A stretch of DNA of 64,000 bases. It comes from Siniperca chuatsi (taxonomy: Eukaryota > Chordata > Actinopteri > Centrarchiformes > Sinipercidae). The position numbers and the translations under genes were made by a program. Below the pieces are notes generated by a model. The model was not told the DNA's origin. It made no database searches and saw only the letters and a list, made by a program, of their open reading frames with translations. Shown here piece after piece: positions 51,010 to 63,712 of this stretch. The DNA is taken from NCBI RefSeq assembly GCF_020085105.1, contig NC_058052.1:7983733-8047732 (forward strand), written 5' to 3'. Numbering within the stretch: position 1 is the stretch's first letter; every line of letters begins with the position of its first letter.

Positions 51010-51450
51010 TGTCAAGTGGGCCCTCGCATATCACATCCCTCTTGCAGACGCTCGTGCTGCGTGTTAAGGGCCAGCTGTGGGGCCCTTTGGTGACCCGCTT
51101 ATCTAAACTTAAGCTGCTCCGCTCCGTCCAGGGGCCAAACTCTCCATGAATCATCACAGCTCCCGAACAGTTTGATTATTCCTTAAATGTTCACGGCCGA
51201 GCCAGACTGGACATTCTGGACCTAAGCCCCGCTGTATTAAACATTTAGTCTGCAACGTGAAATGATTATCCGTCATTGAAAAGAGTAGTCGGCCCTATCA
51301 AGTGACCCCACTGACCCAAAACCTCTAATCTGCAATTAGTAGGTATAATTACGTCCGCTGACACCACTAATGTGAATAGTGGCGGAGGGAGGGAACAGGC
51401 GGGAGACAGGCTTCGTATTAGTGCTGAAAGTCAATAATTGATCGAGCTGG
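51010..51450. promoter_or_regulatory. Candidate conserved element
   Basis: Non-repetitive block with clustered homeodomain-like sites: GATTATTCC (about 51174), GAAATGATTATCCG (51259), TCTGCAATTAGTAGG and TATAATTACGTCC (51328-51358), and GTCAATAATTGATCG (51430). The function is inferred only. Confidence 0.35.
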
Positions 51451-51879
51451 AATCTCTTCAGTTGGGAGAAGTGGCTTTTGAAAGGATGGCTCTGGATAGT
51501 TTGTCAACATGTTGTCTGTGGAGGGAGCTCTGGACGGGCCGTTATTTTTTTAATTTTTTTAAATGATCTCCTTTAATTTCAAAGAGCATCTCGTCAGGGT
51601 AAACGAAATGCTTCTGAGGCGGCACCTGTAGGCCGGCCCTGCCACAAACCCACGTCAGGACTAACTTGATCTGTCCTGTTTCACAAATTGCCTCTGAAAT
51701 TGATCCTTGAAACGAGAGAATGAACCCTACACAATTCCCTTGGCCTCGACATAAGGTGCAACGATAAATATACAAGACTAATGAGCAATTACCATACAAT
51801 CACCCTTCAAATAGCTTACATAATAATAAATTAAACATCGGAGCCTCGGATTCAGTTTCTTTTTTATTATTAATAACGA

Positions 51880-52010
51880 GGGAGGGGCGTCTGCAGCCAT
51901 GATGTGCCCTGATGATTATGTTTTCCAAACGCAGCAATTTCCAATTAGCCATCGGGTACCGTCAGCACTTATTGGCTCGGACTGACTAACTAGTTCACTG
52001 AACACAACTG
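51880..52010. promoter_or_regulatory. Candidate conserved element
   Basis: Short block with GATGATTATG, TTCCAATTAGCCATCGGG (about 51939) and GCACTTATTGGCTCGG. Its composition differs from the flanking AT-rich sequence. Low confidence. Confidence 0.25.
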
Positions 52011-54348
52011 CGCAGACGCGAAAATCCTTTTAATTACATGTTCTTTTTTTTTTTATTGTTACAGATTTAAATTCATTTCTAATTTAGATTTTGAAAGAGA
52101 TGGGGCGTTCAAATGTACCATTACACACAGAGAGACTCACACAGCGGTCTTAAATGCAGCATACGTCGGCCTGCTGCGTTCAATGGCATACATCGTTCAC
52201 GTTAAAGCCTAAACTCTTAACTTAATTGGGTTAGGCAATAGATTCCAGTTAATATATTGTCTAAAATAAACTCAGACCATGTTTCTAATGAAAAAGTGAC
52301 AAATGATGGCAGTTATATGCAAAGTTACATTTCAATACAATATATTTCGTTGCCCCTGCCTTGATTAACCTGCTAAATGTCCTTTTTTCCTTCTCCATCA
52401 CTATTAATGAATTCAGAGCAGGGATACAGCTTGTAGATACACACACACACACTAAGAGCCTGGCACCGACATGTGATTGTTAATAGATGAACAGAGCCAA
52501 GAGCCACATTACAAGCTTCTCTGACAGACCCATGCAGAGTTTCACTCAGTGGGTTTTGGTGCTCCGTTGCCCATGTTCACTGAGGTCACCACCCAGACGA
52601 CATATGACCAAGAGATGTCGCAGAGCTACAACTGTCAAATGGCCATTTCACGATGAAATATTCATCGAGAGCTGCGATTCAGAAACACTAAACTTTTTCC
52701 ACCTGCACAGATGCCTCTTTCTCCTTCTGTCAGGCTTCTTCTTGGCCACGGTCCCATAATGCCCTGCGCAATCTGCAGACACCTCCAGCATCTGCCTGAA
52801 CTCGGCCTGCTGCGAGCAGTAACACAGGCACAGCTCAGTTTGGGAAGTCGCAGAAAGTTTAAGGCCTTTATTAGCTGTTTCTTTCCTCTTATTATTTTGA
52901 TTGGCTGCAACAGTAAACATGAATTGTCAATGCATTAGCATTCGTATGACCTACTGCTACCCAATAGATTTCTCAGGTTTATTTTCTTTAATGATAGGGG
53001 GAATTTGGGCTGTAATACGATGCAGTTTCATTTGCATATAAGTGTTTCCCACACATCCACCAGCTCTGAAGAGAGCAATTGTCGACCCCCTGTCCTCTGA
53101 AGTTCCACACTCCAAACATTTTATAGGTTGTATCTGCAACCAGCATTCCCCTCAGTGCACTAATGTGTAACATATGGCGGACTGTACACCTGATAAAATA
53201 CCTCAGGGGCCCTGCAGTTTGGAAAATCCTCAATTCGCTCCCTAAATAAAACAAACAATGGCCTCACTAAATATATCACATGTGCCTGCTGAACTATTCT
53301 GTGTCTCTTGACCTGCTAGTCCCCTCCCACATCATCAGCACTGATATGGGTCCGTCTGCTTGCTGGCCGGTGCCATGGTGCAACCAGCAGGTACTTGAAA
53401 ATAATACCACAGATTTTGGAAGCTCTTGTTTTTACCTGCTGCAGGCTAAATGGGTTGTAGGAGTACAGCTTGTTGAAGCTACATTGCTCTTGTGTCTGGC
53501 TCTGTTAAACCCACATGAAGGCTACTAATTCCTCCGTCCATGTTTTGTGTCATTCCATGTCAGTATATGATCACATCCAATGAAATTAGTTCACATCTAA
53601 AACTGGAGTCTTAGTCCACGTCTCTTCTGCTGTTTCATCTCTGTGAAAGTGCTGTAAATGTGGCTACAATTAGAGTGGAAATGTAATAGCTGCTAGTGTG
53701 TGGGTTATTGAACAGACAGGTGAAATTGTGGGCACCTGTTCTTCTGTCCCTGTTTTGCACCCGTCTGAGCTTCGTCTGTGTCTCCCCCTCTTGGTAGCTG
53801 GACGGGAGAAAGATCTGCCCCCAAAGAACATGAACTATCAAGTTTCTGTTGGCTGACAGCAGTTGAGTGCTTAGTGAGGCAGCCCAAAATACTAGTGGGG
53901 GACTTTTTGGACAGTGGCTTGGATAGTGGATGGTGCATCGCTTTTCCTTTCTTTTTCAAGATGAGTCAACTGAGCCTGTGACACATATTTAAAATGTAAT
54001 TTTAGATCTTTGGATTTTTCATTAAGTGCCTAAAAAAAGATTGGCGTTGACTAAGTGAAACTAAAATAAACCCCACACCAACAAATAGTATTTATCTTAT
54101 AGCCTTACATATTCTTATCATTTTGTTCTTGGAGTGCTTGTGATAAGTTATACACATGATTTTGCAGAAAACTTACTTGTATTGGTTTAAATTATGCAGT
54201 GCAAACTGATCTTTAATCAGATGTTGTTTTAAAAATGATTTAGTACATATATGTTTTCGTATAATTTACCATGACATCAGCTTGCACGTCCCATATTAAC
54301 ACTGAACAAATTTAAAGCAGCACTAAACTTTTGCAATGCACCGCCTGC

Positions 54349-54394
<46 letters not shown>

Positions 54395-54436
54395 GTATAT
54401 ATATATATGTATATATGTATATATATATATGCATAT
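54349..54436. repeat. Compound AT/ATGT microsatellite
   Basis: (AT)n followed by (GTAT)n and more (AT)n. Open frames across it are artefacts. Confidence 0.95.
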
Positions 54437-55200
54437 ACGGTTACACTATATATATGTTTATTTATACTGACAGATAATTGTATCGTAGATGGGCCTTTAA
54501 AATACACAAAACTCAACATAAAAAAGAGTGCCATACACAAACAATACAAAAACCCAAACAATGATAAGATAAAATTACCTTAAAACTGTTGCGCAGTTAC
54601 AAAACACTTGCTAACAACATGAACCATTAAGTGGTGCTATTTCACCATTTTAACTTTCCTTAAACAAAAAATCAATTCAATTTGCGAAACAATAACAACA
54701 AACAATGACGGAGCTAAAAGATTGGGGATAATGTAAAAAAAATCTCAATACATGTTATTGGTGTTGATCTATGTATTGACAGAAATTATGGGATTTTATA
54801 ATTCACTATGTTAATACTGAAAAAAATTTAAAAAGATTGAAACAGAAAAATGTTTAGAATGCAAACTGCATACATATGAGCCTTTATTTCTAGACATTTA
54901 AAAAAAATAACTTGTACAAATTAAAAATATTGACCAGTGCTTTAAACAGTTTTGATAAAGTATAAACTTGAGAGAAAGTTCTCTGCGAGGCGTAATTTAC
55001 CACAGACAACATTAATAACACACAAGCCGGGATTTCTTGACACTTATGGTAAGTCATGAAGTTTCATCCTCTCCACAGCTGCATGAATGCTGACCCAACT
55101 CTTACGCCAACTCTTATTAGCTTTTCATAGAACACTGAACTTATCTGTGGCATCGATGCGAAGCCGTGCCAATTCTCTGGTCAGTGCTGTCATAATACTA

Positions 55201-55226
55201 CACACACACACACACACACACACACA
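55201..55226. repeat. (CA)13 microsatellite
   Basis: Thirteen uninterrupted CA units. Confidence 0.95.
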
Positions 55227-56989
55227 ACAGACGCTTGAAGTTGGTTTTAACATGACTAATATTCACAAACAATATTTTCCGTGGGGGCTGCGTATGCGTC
55301 TCTTGTATGTGTGCATATTATTTGTGGCTAGGCAGTGGGTTTCTCTGCATTCTCTGCTCTTCCTGGAGAAAAAATGCTGTTCGACAAAATTGTCGGCGGG
55401 TTTTGGATGAAAGAAGAAATTGGATGTCCTGGGTTGTGGCTACAAACATTTTGATTGTATGTTCAGCACAAACACCTAATTAAAGAAGTGGTTTTGTCTC
55501 ATGAGCCTGAGGACTGAAGGCTGCAACTCCAGCAGAGACGAGGGATAAAACACACAGAAGTAATGTACAGAACATGAGGTTGGAAAAAGTAAGAGTTTTA
55601 TGTTTGTTACTTCTTTCATTTGGCAGCAGATGTTCTTGAATTCCCTGTCTTTAAAAAAAGTGCAGCCATGTGTTCAAAATGTGTTAGAGGGGAAAAATAC
55701 AAAGTGCTGATATGTCTGACATTTAAGCACTGACATGTTTAAGCAATGTAGAAAGAGAAGAAGAGGCATTCTGTTATTTGTTCTAAGCATAAACGTGGGG
55801 TTTGGAGCATTGCTTGACAGGCGGTGTAAATGATTGGTAGTAGTAATTCAGGTTGTGACATCTATTATGGGCCACTGAACACCTCAACACCTCCACAGAG
55901 AAACTAACCCAAATTATACTTGCTAATCATTCACTCTCATTCACTCATAATGTTCTTCCTCCACGCTGCAGCTTAGCCATTGAAGGAGAGGGATGCTAAC
56001 ATTGTCTAGCGATCTCAAGTGGAGTTTCCGAGAGCCGCCTTCTAATTAATAACAAGCATAACTTCTTGCAGAGGGTTTATGTAAGCTTAAGGTGAAATAA
56101 TTACTCCTCCAGCAGCAGCAGCAGCAGCCGCACTCCTCATACAACGAGAGACTTTGAAGTTCGACCAGCGATGCTTGGGAACTCTCCAACATCGACGGTT
56201 GTGCAGCACTCCATTATGCATTAGCAGCAACTGAGAAGCGCTCTGTGCTTCACCTGACTCTAACTGGTGGTAATGTTCACTGGCTTAAAGTGCTGTCTAC
56301 CATATAATTGCATGTAGTGTGAACATATGAACTCTAAATGCATGTGAGCCACAGAAATGACTGGCAGGCGACTGATGCCGTGCGATGTGTGACGATCTTG
56401 CGCTAGTGTGCATCGCTTTCTCAGATGAATGATTCTGAACTATAAAACAGCAGTAAGAAGAAACAGGTGCAACGCTGAGCGTAGAATATAAAAACGAGGT
56501 AATGGTAATATATGTCTTTTCAAGTCCAATTACTGCAAGAGCCAAAGCCACTGCACATGGTCTTGTTGCAGCTTTTGTCCTCCCCTCCCCCCACAGGCAG
56601 TCCTATGTGTTTATAAGCAAGGTATAATGGTAGCAGGGTGTGTAAGTGCTGCAGGTTATTTTGTATTTGGAGGTGAGGACATGGCAAATCAGACCACTTC
56701 ACACATGAAAGGCAGTAGTAGGTCCATTTAATTCTCTGTGCCTCTCTTACCCTGGATCTCGCTGTCCTTTTAGGGGGACTCCAGAGGCTAGTTAAAAGGT
56801 GTCTGATTCTCACCATGAATCTAATTAGATCTCTGACTGAGGTCTTAACATCTCCCTTGAAAAAGAAAAAGGAAGGGAAAAAAAAGAAATGCATGGAGGA
56901 ATAAGGTGCTAAAGCCCCTACCCCTCGCTCCCACTGCACCTTGGCCCGAGCCGTCCCCTGCTCCCTCCTTTTCTGGTGAAAAACAAAGT

Positions 56990-57110
56990 CCTGCAGGCTA
57001 ATGAAGTTTGTAATTAAGGAGATTCTGTCAGGCTGAATGAGTAATTAGGACATGGTTTCTCAGGGGTGTTAATGGTGGTCAGGCGGAGCACAGGCAGCAT
57101 GTATGGCCAA
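56990..57110. promoter_or_regulatory. Candidate conserved element
   Basis: Contains three TAAT-type sites within 60 bp (GGCTAATGAAG, TTTGTAATTAAGG, GAGTAATTAGGAC) and GGTGTTAATGG, in otherwise mixed-composition sequence. The enhancer role is inferred. Confidence 0.35.
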
Positions 57111-57499
57111 AGAGAGCACCCTTTCATACCTCACCAGGAAACGAAAGGGAAGGAGGAGGTCTCGTTTCTCACTTGATTCAGATCTGTTTTCTTTCAGACA
57201 GAAGGTACATCTTGTTTGGTGCACTTACTATATTGTAAAATTCATGTTAAAGATTTGCAATGTCATTTAAGATGAGAAACAAATGCTAGTAGAGGGAAAA
57301 CTGTTGAAGATGTCTTTCTTGCGTATTGCTTCCAGATTATGATGTTTACATATGTCTATGGGAAACACTACTGCACTTGTTACCCCGCTAATTTGCTATA
57401 GATTTCTGATGTGTTGTGAAATCAGATATAATTTGAGGAAAATGGCTGCAGGAAAGGACCACGCTCTGTTCTCGGTGAAGACATCTCCGTTCTAATTAT

Positions 57500-57700
57500 C
57501 ACATTTACTTCAGATTGGTTGACTGTGCTGCTGATAAAGAAAGTTCACCTGGCCTCAATTAACTATATTTATCTCAGATTATCCCTCCATGAGATTTCTG
57601 CTCCGGCAAAAAGATTAGCGTTATTAAGAGTCGCATATGCAGGATGAATACATTTTCAGACAAAGTGACATCTCTTAAGGATGAGAAATTAAATCAATGA
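57500..57700. promoter_or_regulatory. Candidate conserved element
   Basis: Non-repetitive block with CAATTAACTATATTTATC, TCAGATTATCCC, AAAAGATTAGCG and CATATGCAGGATGAATAC. Resembles a vertebrate non-coding element by texture only. Confidence 0.25.
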
Positions 57701-58144
57701 AATAGGAATCAAAAAGGAAGTAGCCGCATGTTCTTGGGATTCTCCGGCAGCACAGGTTTTTTTCTTCTTCTGCTGTAATATCACATCTTACATCCACTGA
57801 TATGCTCTTTTCATTTGGACAACAAAAATTAAATTTGATAATTGTTTAACTCCTATCTAAAGTTATCTAGAATCAAATTTGTTCACCAAAACATGGAGGA
57901 ACAGTGGTGAGATTGACTTGGCAATTTGGATTTGCAGTGATCTGGCACACGAAAACTTACAGCTGGTGCGTTCAGACACTAATATAGAGCACATTATTAC
58001 CCCTGAAGTGACGACACTGAATCACCACACACACAACAGATAGGAGCAGATTAGTGTGTTTACAAACTGATGTCTTTGACAGATTAGAGTAGAAAGAGTC
58101 TCTTCAGAGGTGGATCTCGGGTTAACCTCTACATTCTCTAAAAT

Positions 58145-58262
58145 CATTTACACTGTTTAGACTGGGAAGTGTCCTGCTGCAAGGCACAACACCTGGGCTT
58201 TGAACCCATGACCTCACATCTGAGCGCTCTCGCTGAAGCCTCTGCTGCCTCCCGGTCAGCTG
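58145..58262 (-). repeat. Possible tRNA-like or MITE-derived repeat fragment
   Basis: On the minus strand GGGTTCAAAGCCC (complement of about 58195-58207) looks like a T-arm, and GTGCCTTGCAGCAGGACACTT resembles the dispersed fish sequence built on GGCAAGACACTGAACCC. No full cloverleaf can be drawn, so a decayed repeat is more likely than a tRNA gene. Confidence 0.3.
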
Positions 58263-58879
58263 GAGGATCAGCGTGGACAGACAGGCCCAAAACTCTTCAT
58301 TTCCTGTTTCGCCTGCAACAAACCCTTCCCAAACTACAAAAAAAAAAAAAAAAAAAAAGAAAGAAATGTTACCTGTGTTTCAGGTAATACAATGAACATA
58401 ACCAAGGTACGACCTTTGCAAGGACAAGTCATGTTTTTGCTGCAAATTCACAAACCGGTTTTTGTAAGAAAAGGGCCAGAGGGCAAATAGAGAACAAGGA
58501 GGGCTTTTAGTAATGTTCAGTTTATAGCTTTTGATGTGGTCATTTCAGATATTTTTCTATATATTTAAGTGAAGAGATTTTAAAGTAATATTGTTCTCCA
58601 CAATGTTTCCCTTTTATTGCAATTTCATGTTTTCTTAGGCTATCTCCCGCAAACAAAAATGGACAAGACAGACCTGAGATGCAGACTCATTACAGGTTAA
58701 ATAGAACAGGTGTTTGTCAGCTCCAGGCAGACCTACGTGGACGAGTCCTTTTCATGTCGGCTACTTCCTCACACATTAGTCTTCAGCCAAATTGCTCTGA
58801 GTGGAGGCTCTGCCCAGCCCATCCCTCATCGTCCAACCTGACCTCTCTCCCCTCCGCGCTGCAGGCAGGGCTGGAGATA

Positions 58880-59060
58880 AAAAAGCTGAAAAACGGCTCT
58901 AGGAATCCTAAATATTAGTGGTTGTAAATCAGCCCCCAGTGGCCTATGAATAGCAATTATCTTTTTCGCACTAATAAATCCCCCCAGTCACAGATAAGAT
59001 GGTTTCCCTTCCTGACCTCAAGTAAAAACAGCTAGGTACTGAGCAAGCAAAAATGGGAGG
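58880..59060. promoter_or_regulatory. Candidate conserved element
   Basis: Mixed-composition block with CCTAAATATTAGTGG, ATAGCAATTATC, GCACTAATAAATCC and CACAGATAAGATGG. The role is inferred. Confidence 0.25.
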
Positions 59061-59639
59061 GGTGCAGCAAATAAATGAGGGTTCTTTCGCTGTGGATTAC
59101 AAGCAGTCATAAGAGAAAATATGTAGTCTTTTGTGCTGGTTTTGCGCAGTATATCATGTATGAACTGTAAGGGAAATGGCACATGATCACAGGACTCAGA
59201 ATTCAGATGATATCAAGAAGCTAGCTAGAGCTCTTATCAGCCTCATCAATACCTGCTAAACATGATTCACTTCAGTGCACAGTGACTTACGGCTGGTAGA
59301 AGTGCTGAGATTTCTTGAAAATGTCATGGGGGGGAGGCGCAAATGTGGTGAATGATAGCAATGTTATATTGATCTGATAGGAACATTCTTTGATTTTTAT
59401 CTATAACAGGTCAGCATGGACAAGGTTTAGCTATTGTAGAGCGCTACTCTGAGCCGATTAAACTGACCAGCCAGAACCACAAACTAACTTCCTGTCTCCT
59501 CTGCTTTGTGTTACCACTGAGAATACGTTCACTGTACCTCTGCTCTCCAGTGGGATTTACAAGACTTTATGGTCAACATCTATACAGGAGAAAAACACAG
59601 CAATCAGCAGCGGTGGGGCTTTTTTTTCTCTCTATAAGG

Positions 59640-59840
59640 TGACCGAACCCTTATTCCATGTAAAGACTTAAGTTAACCTCATTAAGCTCGCTCACACACT
59701 AGATACATAATTATCCCTGAGAGGATAGCCAGTGCTAATACAAATTAGAAAGATAATTAAGCTACTGAGACTGGCCATTGCATCTCCCAGAGCATTGGAC
59801 CCATAGAACCATTATGGTGAATTAGTGCCTTTGTTTACAG
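59640..59840. promoter_or_regulatory. Candidate conserved element
   Basis: The densest AT-core block of the flank: AACCTCATTAAGC, ACATAATTATCCC, GTGCTAATAC, AAATTAGAAAGATAATTAAGC and GTGAATTAGTGCC within 200 bp, with no repeat structure. This is the strongest enhancer candidate in the downstream region, still by inference. Confidence 0.4.
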
Positions 59841-62800
59841 TCACAACAAGAGCCTTTTACCAGTGGCCGTGTTTGTCAGAAGCCCCATATAACCTGGGAA
59901 GTTTACTGCGCTTCATTTATCACTTGTGATACTTCAGTATGGAAACATACCTCGCACAGGTGTTATAATTGCAGAAGAGACATAAGATTATGTGAATTTC
60001 TTTCTTTCCAGTGTCAGGCAGGACGACTTCAAGACGCCCCACCTCGATGAAAGCAAAGAACTTTGAGTCTGTTTGAGAGAAGTGCCTTTGGGCGCTCATA
60101 AAAATCCAATCTAAATGACAATTCACCTCTGTAGTGTGCAATGCATCTGGTCTTCTCTGTAACAAGGCAGTTTAGTGCCTTGAAAAGTCTTACAGCTACT
60201 TCAAAGATGCCTTAAATGCCTCCTCAAGCTAGAAGAAATATTTCTCTCTTTGCCTTTGCAAATGCTCAGTCAAACGGGAACAATAAATCTGGCTGATTTC
60301 TACATTCCTCTTTAGATCATATGATACCTGAACAGCGGAGTGAAAACTCAAATCGCTCCAGTCTGTGCACAACAAACATACATGTGCACTGCTCAGTCTG
60401 GTCTCTCTGCAGCGTCATGATTAGATCAGGGCTGGACTTTTTGGTGAAAATATGTCAAGAGAAAAAGATAAGTACACACAGCTGGATGCATTTTAGAGTG
60501 CAATTCTCTTTTGTCATAGGAAGAGCACACACGCTGCATAAGGCCTAAATGAAAATGCTGTTGCATTTGAGTGCACCGTAGCAATTGTAGGGAAATTGTT
60601 GTTCAGACTTCAGCTATGCTTAAAAAAATGCAGCAATAGAGCTTGTGATGTTGAAAAAGTTTGGGCCGTGTACAGAGGCGAATTTTCTTTTTTCTTCGTC
60701 TTCATGGTGAGGGGAGTACGAAGGAGAGGAGCACGCTGCTGGTTGTGTGCCAGCTCAGCCTCCTGTGGTTTCACGCATAACAACCTTGCATGTGCACAGC
60801 TCTGAGTAAAGCATTGATTTAAGAGGGTACTTCTTCTTTCCACAGCTTTAGCAAAACAAGCCCCTATGTTTGGATAGACCCGGTAAGCAGCTCACTGACC
60901 TGAGCAACCACCCCCCAACCACCACCACCACCTCCACCCCTCCTTCCTCCCCTTCTTCCCTGTCGGCCCAATGCAGAATGAGGAAAGGGAAAGTGCTCTT
61001 CGGGGCAGGAGGGCCTGCCAGCCAGGTCAGGGGAGTTGCTCAGGAAAACAGGAAACTGACAAGAGAGACAAATGATAGGTCTCATCCAACCACAAGCGTT
61101 TAAGTATTTTGCTACAAAGGTTGATCATCCATAATTGCTGCAAGAGTAATACTTAGAAAAGTCTTTAAATGATACACGTCTTGTGAGATTTCATTTTAAA
61201 ATGGAGCAGTTTTCCTCAAGCAATAACCATAGCTCTGTCTATTCTCCATAACTAATTTTCCACTGTCTACCACTGAGTTAGGTAACCACCTATTACAGCG
61301 CGATCTCAGTCCAGGTAAATCTGTTATCACTAAAGCCAGTCTGGGATGAACCCTGGATAATAACCTATAAAGGAGCTCATACAGTTCGTCTTAAACACAG
61401 CAAACCATCCACAATTAAAAGACAAATGAACTTTGAGTGTGTTTTTCTGTAAAACCACAAAGCAAACATTGTGGCAACAGTCTGAACTGATATTATCTAT
61501 TGACCCTGCTGAGTGACTGTTCACAATAAGTTAGTTATATATTTTCTCTGGCCATGCTGGAGGGAGGATTGTGTGTGTGTAAGTTAGGGGAGGTGGGTTC
61601 AGAGTAGAGAAGCTGCTTTTGGCCCAAGGCAAAGATAAGCGAAGGGGAGTGGAGGTGGTGGGGGGGACACAATAGATTGAGCCAGGCAATCAGTGAGCGA
61701 TCTAGGGCGGTGTTTAGTGGTGCTGTAAGATCTGCTAAACTAGCCCTAATTTCCCCTGTTGTAGGAGATGTGTGAGTCGAGGTGGAAAGGGGCAGGAGGA
61801 GGGGAGGCCTTTGGTCTGTCAGAGTGGAGTTAATCTGAACCCGGGGCAGCACGTTCACTTTTGATGGAGGCCAGAGATAGGACGCCGAGGCGGAGGAGGA
61901 GGAGGGATGAGAGGATGAAAGATCACTCACACCTGCGAGGGGCTGCCGAAAGTTACAACTCACTCAAAGAGGCCTTTCTATGCTGCTCCATTTGTCAAGG
62001 ATGATGGGGGCAATAGCAGCGAGAGCTTCACTCCATTTCTGTTTTCACTGGTGGCTCATCATAGGCACTCACCGCCACGGGATAAAGATTACATTGATTT
62101 GTCTTTTCACCCGTAAATCTTTTCCAAATGCAAATAAATTGCATATTTTCTGGGTGAGAAAAAATCATTGTAAGGACATATGTCGGTCTGTGAAACAGCT
62201 GTGAATTAAGTCATAATGAGTTCTGTACACTCTAGCCCTTTTTGTGAGGAAATTACACTATCACAACAACACAAATGTAACATACCAGACAAAAACTAAG
62301 TAAATATAATTTTTTCTCCACCACTCCATATTTGATTCACCATGGCCTCTTTTTGGTTTCGAGAGGTGTCTGTGTCTGAAATCCCCCATAATCCTCTTGG
62401 AGAGAAATATGAAGCACCACCCCTTGAGGTTTGCCCTCTTTGGCCCTGCGTCTTCCTTTCATGCACTATAAGATTCATCTGTGCCATCAGGAGCTTTCGT
62501 TTAACTTATAAAGCCAGAATGATTAAAGCTCTCCTCTTTCTTGCACCATAAAACACTGAGATCCAGAGCAGTCAGCTCCGTCTCCACAAACCACGACATC
62601 ATAAACAAGAATCATAAACAATAATTTACTGCTGCGAGGATTTAACGCAGAATTTCATCAGCTTTAAAATGAGGATGAACATGTTGTTTAAATCAATAAC
62701 TCTGTCAAAGTTAACGCTCATTTCTTAGGGCATGTGCAAGATACATTTTGGTGTGTTAGAATGGCATCCAGCCATTGGTCTTTATTAAAGTCAGTAACAA

Positions 62801-63684
62801 GCCAGTTTGTAAATGCATTATGGGTCAGTCACGTTGTATATGTGGCAAGTGCAGGTTCCCAGTAAATATGGGAGAAGAGCATTAATCGCCCCCCCCCCGT
62901 CTGTTTCATCTGGCCTTTTTGCTCTTTGCCAGGGTAATGCTCTCCCCTCAGCTGGCAGCTCAGACTGCGCCGGGAGCACAGCACATCTGGATCCGAGGCT
63001 GAGGGAGGGATAGTGTATGCGAGTGTGTGTGCTATCTATATAGGCAGAGAGCTTGTGTTTGTGTGTGTGTTTTGGGCAGGTGGGCAGCACTACATGTATG
63101 GGCATATCCTCTAAACTATGAAGAAAATGCCCTCTGTGTCCCAACATGACGGGGTGAATTCCCAGGCAGAGGTAGCTGCTCATAAACAAAAACATATGGA
63201 GGAGCAAAGAATCATAAAGATTTTGTTTCCACTGCCGCAGAGTCCCACTGAGACTTAAGTATCAACTTAAGTCAAAGAATGAGTGTATTCTGCGAGACAG
63301 CAAATCTGTAAATTATTATCCAGACAAGGGGAATAAGTATCTCTTCCAGAAAACAAGGCAAGCTCCCAGTTGGGAATGAAATTGATTGTGTTCTACATGA
63401 GTATATTTTAAATGAGTCATGCTAATCGTGCACTCATGTTAACATATTGAGATGTTTTACAAGTGAAGCATGGTTGCTTTGACATTCCTGCTAAACGCAT
63501 TACCTTCCAGGATCTGTGACGCTGCGAGTGCTCCCTCTGCTCGAGACCGCCAAACTCATATGTGGAATATTTTTGTGGAGTGTGGTTTGGATTTTCATGC
63601 TTTTGAATTTCACTTCAATTGCAAATCAATGTCCATATGTTCGTCTGTGCTTTGTAACTGCGAGGACTAAGAGTTTGAGGGTGA

Positions 63685-63712
63685 TGTGTGTGTGTGTGTG
63701 TGTGTATGTGTG
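63685..63712. repeat. (TG)n microsatellite
   Basis: TG run with one TA interruption. Confidence 0.9.

Noticed and set aside
52487-52938. Overlapping frames on both strands with a moderately GC-rich sequence
   Set aside because: No conserved peptide, no paired splice sites; left as unassigned non-coding sequence, possibly a conserved element.
56520-56939. 139-codon minus-strand frame
   Set aside because: Includes a homopolymer-coded Phe run and no recognisable domain; probably chance.
58190-58235. tRNA-like T-arm (GGGTTCAAAGCCC on the minus strand)
   Set aside because: No acceptor stem, anticodon arm or box A at the right distance. A decayed interspersed repeat explains it better.
61535-61963. 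142-codon minus-strand frame rich in Ser/Pro
   Set aside because: No homology recognised, no splice or promoter context. The underlying plus-strand sequence looks like non-coding purine-rich DNA.
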